From the NCBI GenBank assembly GCA_023265995.1, contig JAHFSA010000002.1, positions 124,001 to 188,000 of the forward strand: a stretch of 64,000 bases of DNA, read 5' to 3'. Origin of the DNA: Perlucidibaca sp. Its GTDB lineage: Bacteria; Pseudomonadota; Gammaproteobacteria; Pseudomonadales; Moraxellaceae. Below the pieces are notes generated by a model, which worked only from the letters and a program-made list of their open reading frames with translations, searched no databases and was not told the origin of the DNA. Below are positions 61,113 to 64,000 of this stretch, in pieces. A program made the position numbers and the translations under genes. Within the stretch, counting starts at the first letter, position 1, and the number at the start of each line of letters is the position of its first letter.

Positions 61113-64000
61113 TCAGAGTCTGCACACGGCAAGGCCGAGCTGCTCCACCACGGCCGCCTGCGAAGCCGGCGCGATGACGGCCGTAGCCGCCTGTCCGGGC
61201 AGCAGATAGCGTGCCGCAACGGTCTGCAGATCGGCAATGCGCAAGCCCAGCAGGCGCTCGCGCAGACGCTGGCGCTGCGCCACGGTGCGGCCGTAGAGCT
61301 CGTTGTGGAAAGCCTGGCGCGCCTCGCCGGCCGGCGACAGCGGCTTGTCCATGTCGGCGAAGATGCCGAGCAGGGCCTCTTCCAGCTGGTCATCGCCATG
61401 ACGGGCGGACTGCAGCCAGTCGAGGCTGCGGTCGAAGTCGGCCAGGGTCTCGGCCAGACGCGGATCGCGATAGGAATAGAAACGGAAGGCGCAGGAGTTG
61501 CCGTCATAGCCGGCGCCGCCACCATAGGCACCGCCCTGCTCGCGGATGGCGCGATGCAGGAAGCCGTTGCGCAGGAAGCCGCCAAGCGCCATCAGCGCGG
61601 CGGCATCCGGGTGATCGACAGGCACCGCTGGATAGACTTTGGCGCAGAATTGCACCTGGGTCTGGGTCAGCCAGGCCTCGTGCACGGCGCCCTCGCCCGG
61701 GGTCCAGACCATGCCGTCGCCAGCGCCCGCACGCGGGGCATCGGCCCAGAGCGTGGCCAGTTCGCCACGCGCCGCGGCCAGACCTTCGGCTTCGCTGATC
61801 AGCAGCATCTGGCGAGGAGCCTGACGCACCTTGGCATGCAGAGCCGCCAGCTCGGCCAGCAGCTGGCTGCTGTCACCGGCAGCTTCCTGCTCATGCAGCT
61901 GACGCAGGAAACGGATGCCGTTGAGGCCGCTGTGACGCTGCTGGAAAGCCGCCAGCGCGCTGAAGCCGCGTGCCGCCGTGGCCATGGCCAGGGCATGGCC
62001 CTGCCCGGTGATGCTGGCCTCCCAGCGTCCCTTGAGCTGGGCCAGGATGTCGCGCACGCGCGCCGTCTCGTCGAAGCGCAGATCGAAGAAGGTGTCCTTG
62101 AGCAGCGCCTGGAAGGCGCCTTGGTGATGCACCAGGGCCTTGCCGTTGATGACCAGATGCGCCTGCGCCTGATCGGCATTGTCCAGGCTGGTGCGCGCCG
62201 ACAGGCTCATGCGCAGGCCGCCGCTGACCGCCGACTGGCGCTGCTGCATGGCGCGGTAATCGGCGGCGCCCACGCCCAGCTCCGAGAACAGGCTGGTGTA
62301 GAGCGGCAGCAGGCTGGTTTCACGCGCGTCCAGAGCCGGCAGATCGACTATGAGCTGCTCGTAGAGCAGACCGTTGGTGCCCTGGGCATAGCGCGCCAGC
62401 GGCATGGCGCCGGCACTGCCGGCAAACAGCACTTCACGCTCGCCGGCCAGCGACTTCACCTGCGCCGGCACATCGGCGAGGGTCACCTTGGGCAGCAGCG
62501 CGGCATCGTTTTCCTCGGCCTGACGCGCGGCCAGGGCCTCGGCCTGCTCACGCAGACGTGCCAGGTCGGCTTCCGACAGGCCGGCGCGAATCTTCGCCAG
62601 ACGTGTCGCCTCAAGGGCATCGCGACGCTCGGCCAGGCCGGCGTCGGGACGCAGCGTCAGACGCAGGCGATGCGGGTTGTCGAGCAGCAGGCGGCGCACC
62701 AGTCCGGGCACGAAGGCCGGATCGCGGATGGCCTCGCGCAGACGCGCCAGCTCGGCCTCGATATCCCAGACCGCGAGCGGGTCGCTGTCCTGCAGATACG
62801 GCGTCAGGCCGTTGAGCAGCAATTGCAGGCCGTAAGGATAGCTGTCGCCGCCAATCTCGCGCTGGCTCAGCTCGAACTGGTGCAGCACGGCCTCGACCTC
62901 GTCCAGCGCCACGCCCTGCTCCGCCACCTGCGTCAGGGTGTCGAGAATGAGCTGCTCGACCGCCGCCGCATGCTCGGGCTCGGAGCCTTCGAGGCCGGCG
63001 GCGAAGGCCATCTCGCGGTTGTTGTCATCGAGGCCGGTGAGCGCCGACGGCGCCTGGCCGAGCGTGCTGGTCTCCAGCGCCTGACGCAGCGGCGACGCCG
63101 AATTCTCCAGCAGCACGCCGTTGAGCAGATGCGCCTCGAAACGGGCACGGGCATCGGCTGCCGGACCGAGCAGCCAGGCCAGCACATGATGCGTCTGCGG
63201 GCCGTCCTCGGCCTCCGGCGCATAAGCCTCCTCGACGCGCAGCGGTGCCACATAGCGCTTCTCGTCACGACCGCTGACCGGCTCGGCGCGATCATGGAAA
63301 CGGCTCAGCGCCAGCTCCTCGAAGCGTGCCTGCAGAGCAGCCGGAGCCTCATCGCCAAAGGTCATGAAAACGGCATTGGACGGATGGTAGTGACGGCCAT
63401 GGAAGGCCTTCAGCGCCGCATGCGTGAGATCCGGGATATGGGCCGGATCGCCACCGGAATTGTGGTGATAGGTCGTGGTCGGGAACAGGTACTTGTTGAG
63501 CGACTCGTTGAGCACGCTGTGCGCCGAACTCATGGCGCCCTTCATCTCGTTGAAGACCACGCCCTTGTAGACCAGCGCCGAATCCGCGTCGGCCGGCTCG
63601 GCCAGTTCGACACGTATGCCTTCCTGGGCGAAATCCAGCGGATGCAGATTGGGAAAGAACACGGCATCGAGATAGACGCGCAGCAGGTTGTCGAAGTCCT
63701 GGCGGTTCTGGCTGGCAAACGGATAGGCCGTCCAGTCGCTGGCCGTGAAGGCATTCATGAAGGTGTTGAGCGAACGCCGGATCATCAGGAAGAAGGGGTC
63801 GCGCACCGGGTAATGCTCGGAGCCGCAGAGCACCGTGTGCTCGAGAATGTGGGCAACGCCGGTGGAGTCCTCGGGCATGGTCTTGAAGGCCACGAGGAAG
63901 ACATTTTCCGTATTGTCACAGGCCAGATGCAGATGACGGGCGCCGGTAACGCGATGCACATATTCGCAAAGCTCGGCCTGCAAGGCCGGAATGGCAACGG
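61113..64000 (-). CDS. M16C-type zinc metallopeptidase (presequence-protease/insulinase-like), 5' end beyond window
   Basis: VAHILEHTVLCGSEHYPVRDPFF (inverted HXXEH zinc motif); frame stays open to the window end. Confidence 0.94.
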   Translation of the reverse strand, partial: VAIPALQAELCEYVHRVTGARHLHLACDNTENVFLVAFKTMPEDSTGVAHILEHTVLCGSEHYPVRDPFFLMIRRSLNTFMNAFTASDWTAYPFASQNRQDFDNLLRVYLDAVFFPNLHPLDFAQEGIRVELAEPADADSALVYKGVVFNEMKGAMSSAHSVLNESLNKYLFPTTTYHHNSGGDPAHIPDLTHAALKAFHGRHYHPSNAVFMTFGDEAPAALQARFEELALSRFHDRAEPVSGRDEKRYVAPLRVEEAYAPEAEDGPQTHHVLAWLLGPAADARARFEAHLLNGVLLENSASPLRQALETSTLGQAPSALTGLDDNNREMAFAAGLEGSEPEHAAAVEQLILDTLTQVAEQGVALDEVEAVLHQFELSQREIGGDSYPYGLQLLLNGLTPYLQDSDPLAVWDIEAELARLREAIRDPAFVPGLVRRLLLDNPHRLRLTLRPDAGLAERRDALEATRLAKIRAGLSEADLARLREQAEALAARQAEENDAALLPKVTLADVPAQVKSLAGEREVLFAGSAGAMPLARYAQGTNGLLYEQLIVDLPALDARETSLLPLYTSLFSELGVGAADYRAMQQRQSAVSGGLRMSLSARTSLDNADQAQAHLVINGKALVHHQGAFQALLKDTFFDLRFDETARVRDILAQLKGRWEASITGQGHALAMATAARGFSALAAFQQRHSGLNGIRFLRQLHEQEAAGDSSQLLAELAALHAKVRQAPRQMLLISEAEGLAAARGELATLWADAPRAGAGDGMVWTPGEGAVHEAWLTQTQVQFCAKVYPAVPVDHPDAAALMALGGFLRNGFLHRAIREQGGAYGGGAGYDGNSCAFRFYSYRDPRLAETLADFDRSLDWLQSARHGDDQLEEALLGIFADMDKPLSPAGEARQAFHNELYGRTVAQRQRLRERLLGLRIADLQTVAARYLLPGQAATAVIAPASQAAVVEQLGLAVCRL

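Overview
High-GC gammaproteobacterial chromosome segment; the gene order resembles Pseudomonadales/Moraxellaceae (taxonomy is inference). It is almost fully coding, and I recognised no rRNA, tRNA, CRISPR array, prophage or transposase. Main blocks: (1) DUF1295 protein + Cfa-like methyltransferase, then a histidine kinase and an OmpR-type regulator facing each other; (2) a long minus-strand biosynthetic block leuC-leuD-leuB-asd-asd paralog-FimV-like x2-truA-FimV-like-trpF-trpB-trpA-accD-folC-SPOR protein-cvpA-purF-metZ-MFS; (3) an accessory segment with a HigB/HigA-like toxin-antitoxin pair, umuDC, an AlkB-type alkane hydroxylase, a TetR-controlled RND efflux operon and a second TetR/alpha-beta-hydrolase locus; (4) aroC-prmB, folE, smr, hrpB, an M16 peptidase and tandem alpha/beta hydrolases. 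The most notable non-routine signals are three FimV-N-terminal-like proteins interleaved with truA, a 36-bp near-perfect palindrome with a CTG-N10-CAG core that contains the umuD start codon behind a TA pair, a lipoprotein/response-regulator/kinase convergent module, and several palindromic or tandem operator-like sequences. I found no convincing wholly novel multi-gene system; the rest looks like ordinary chromosome.
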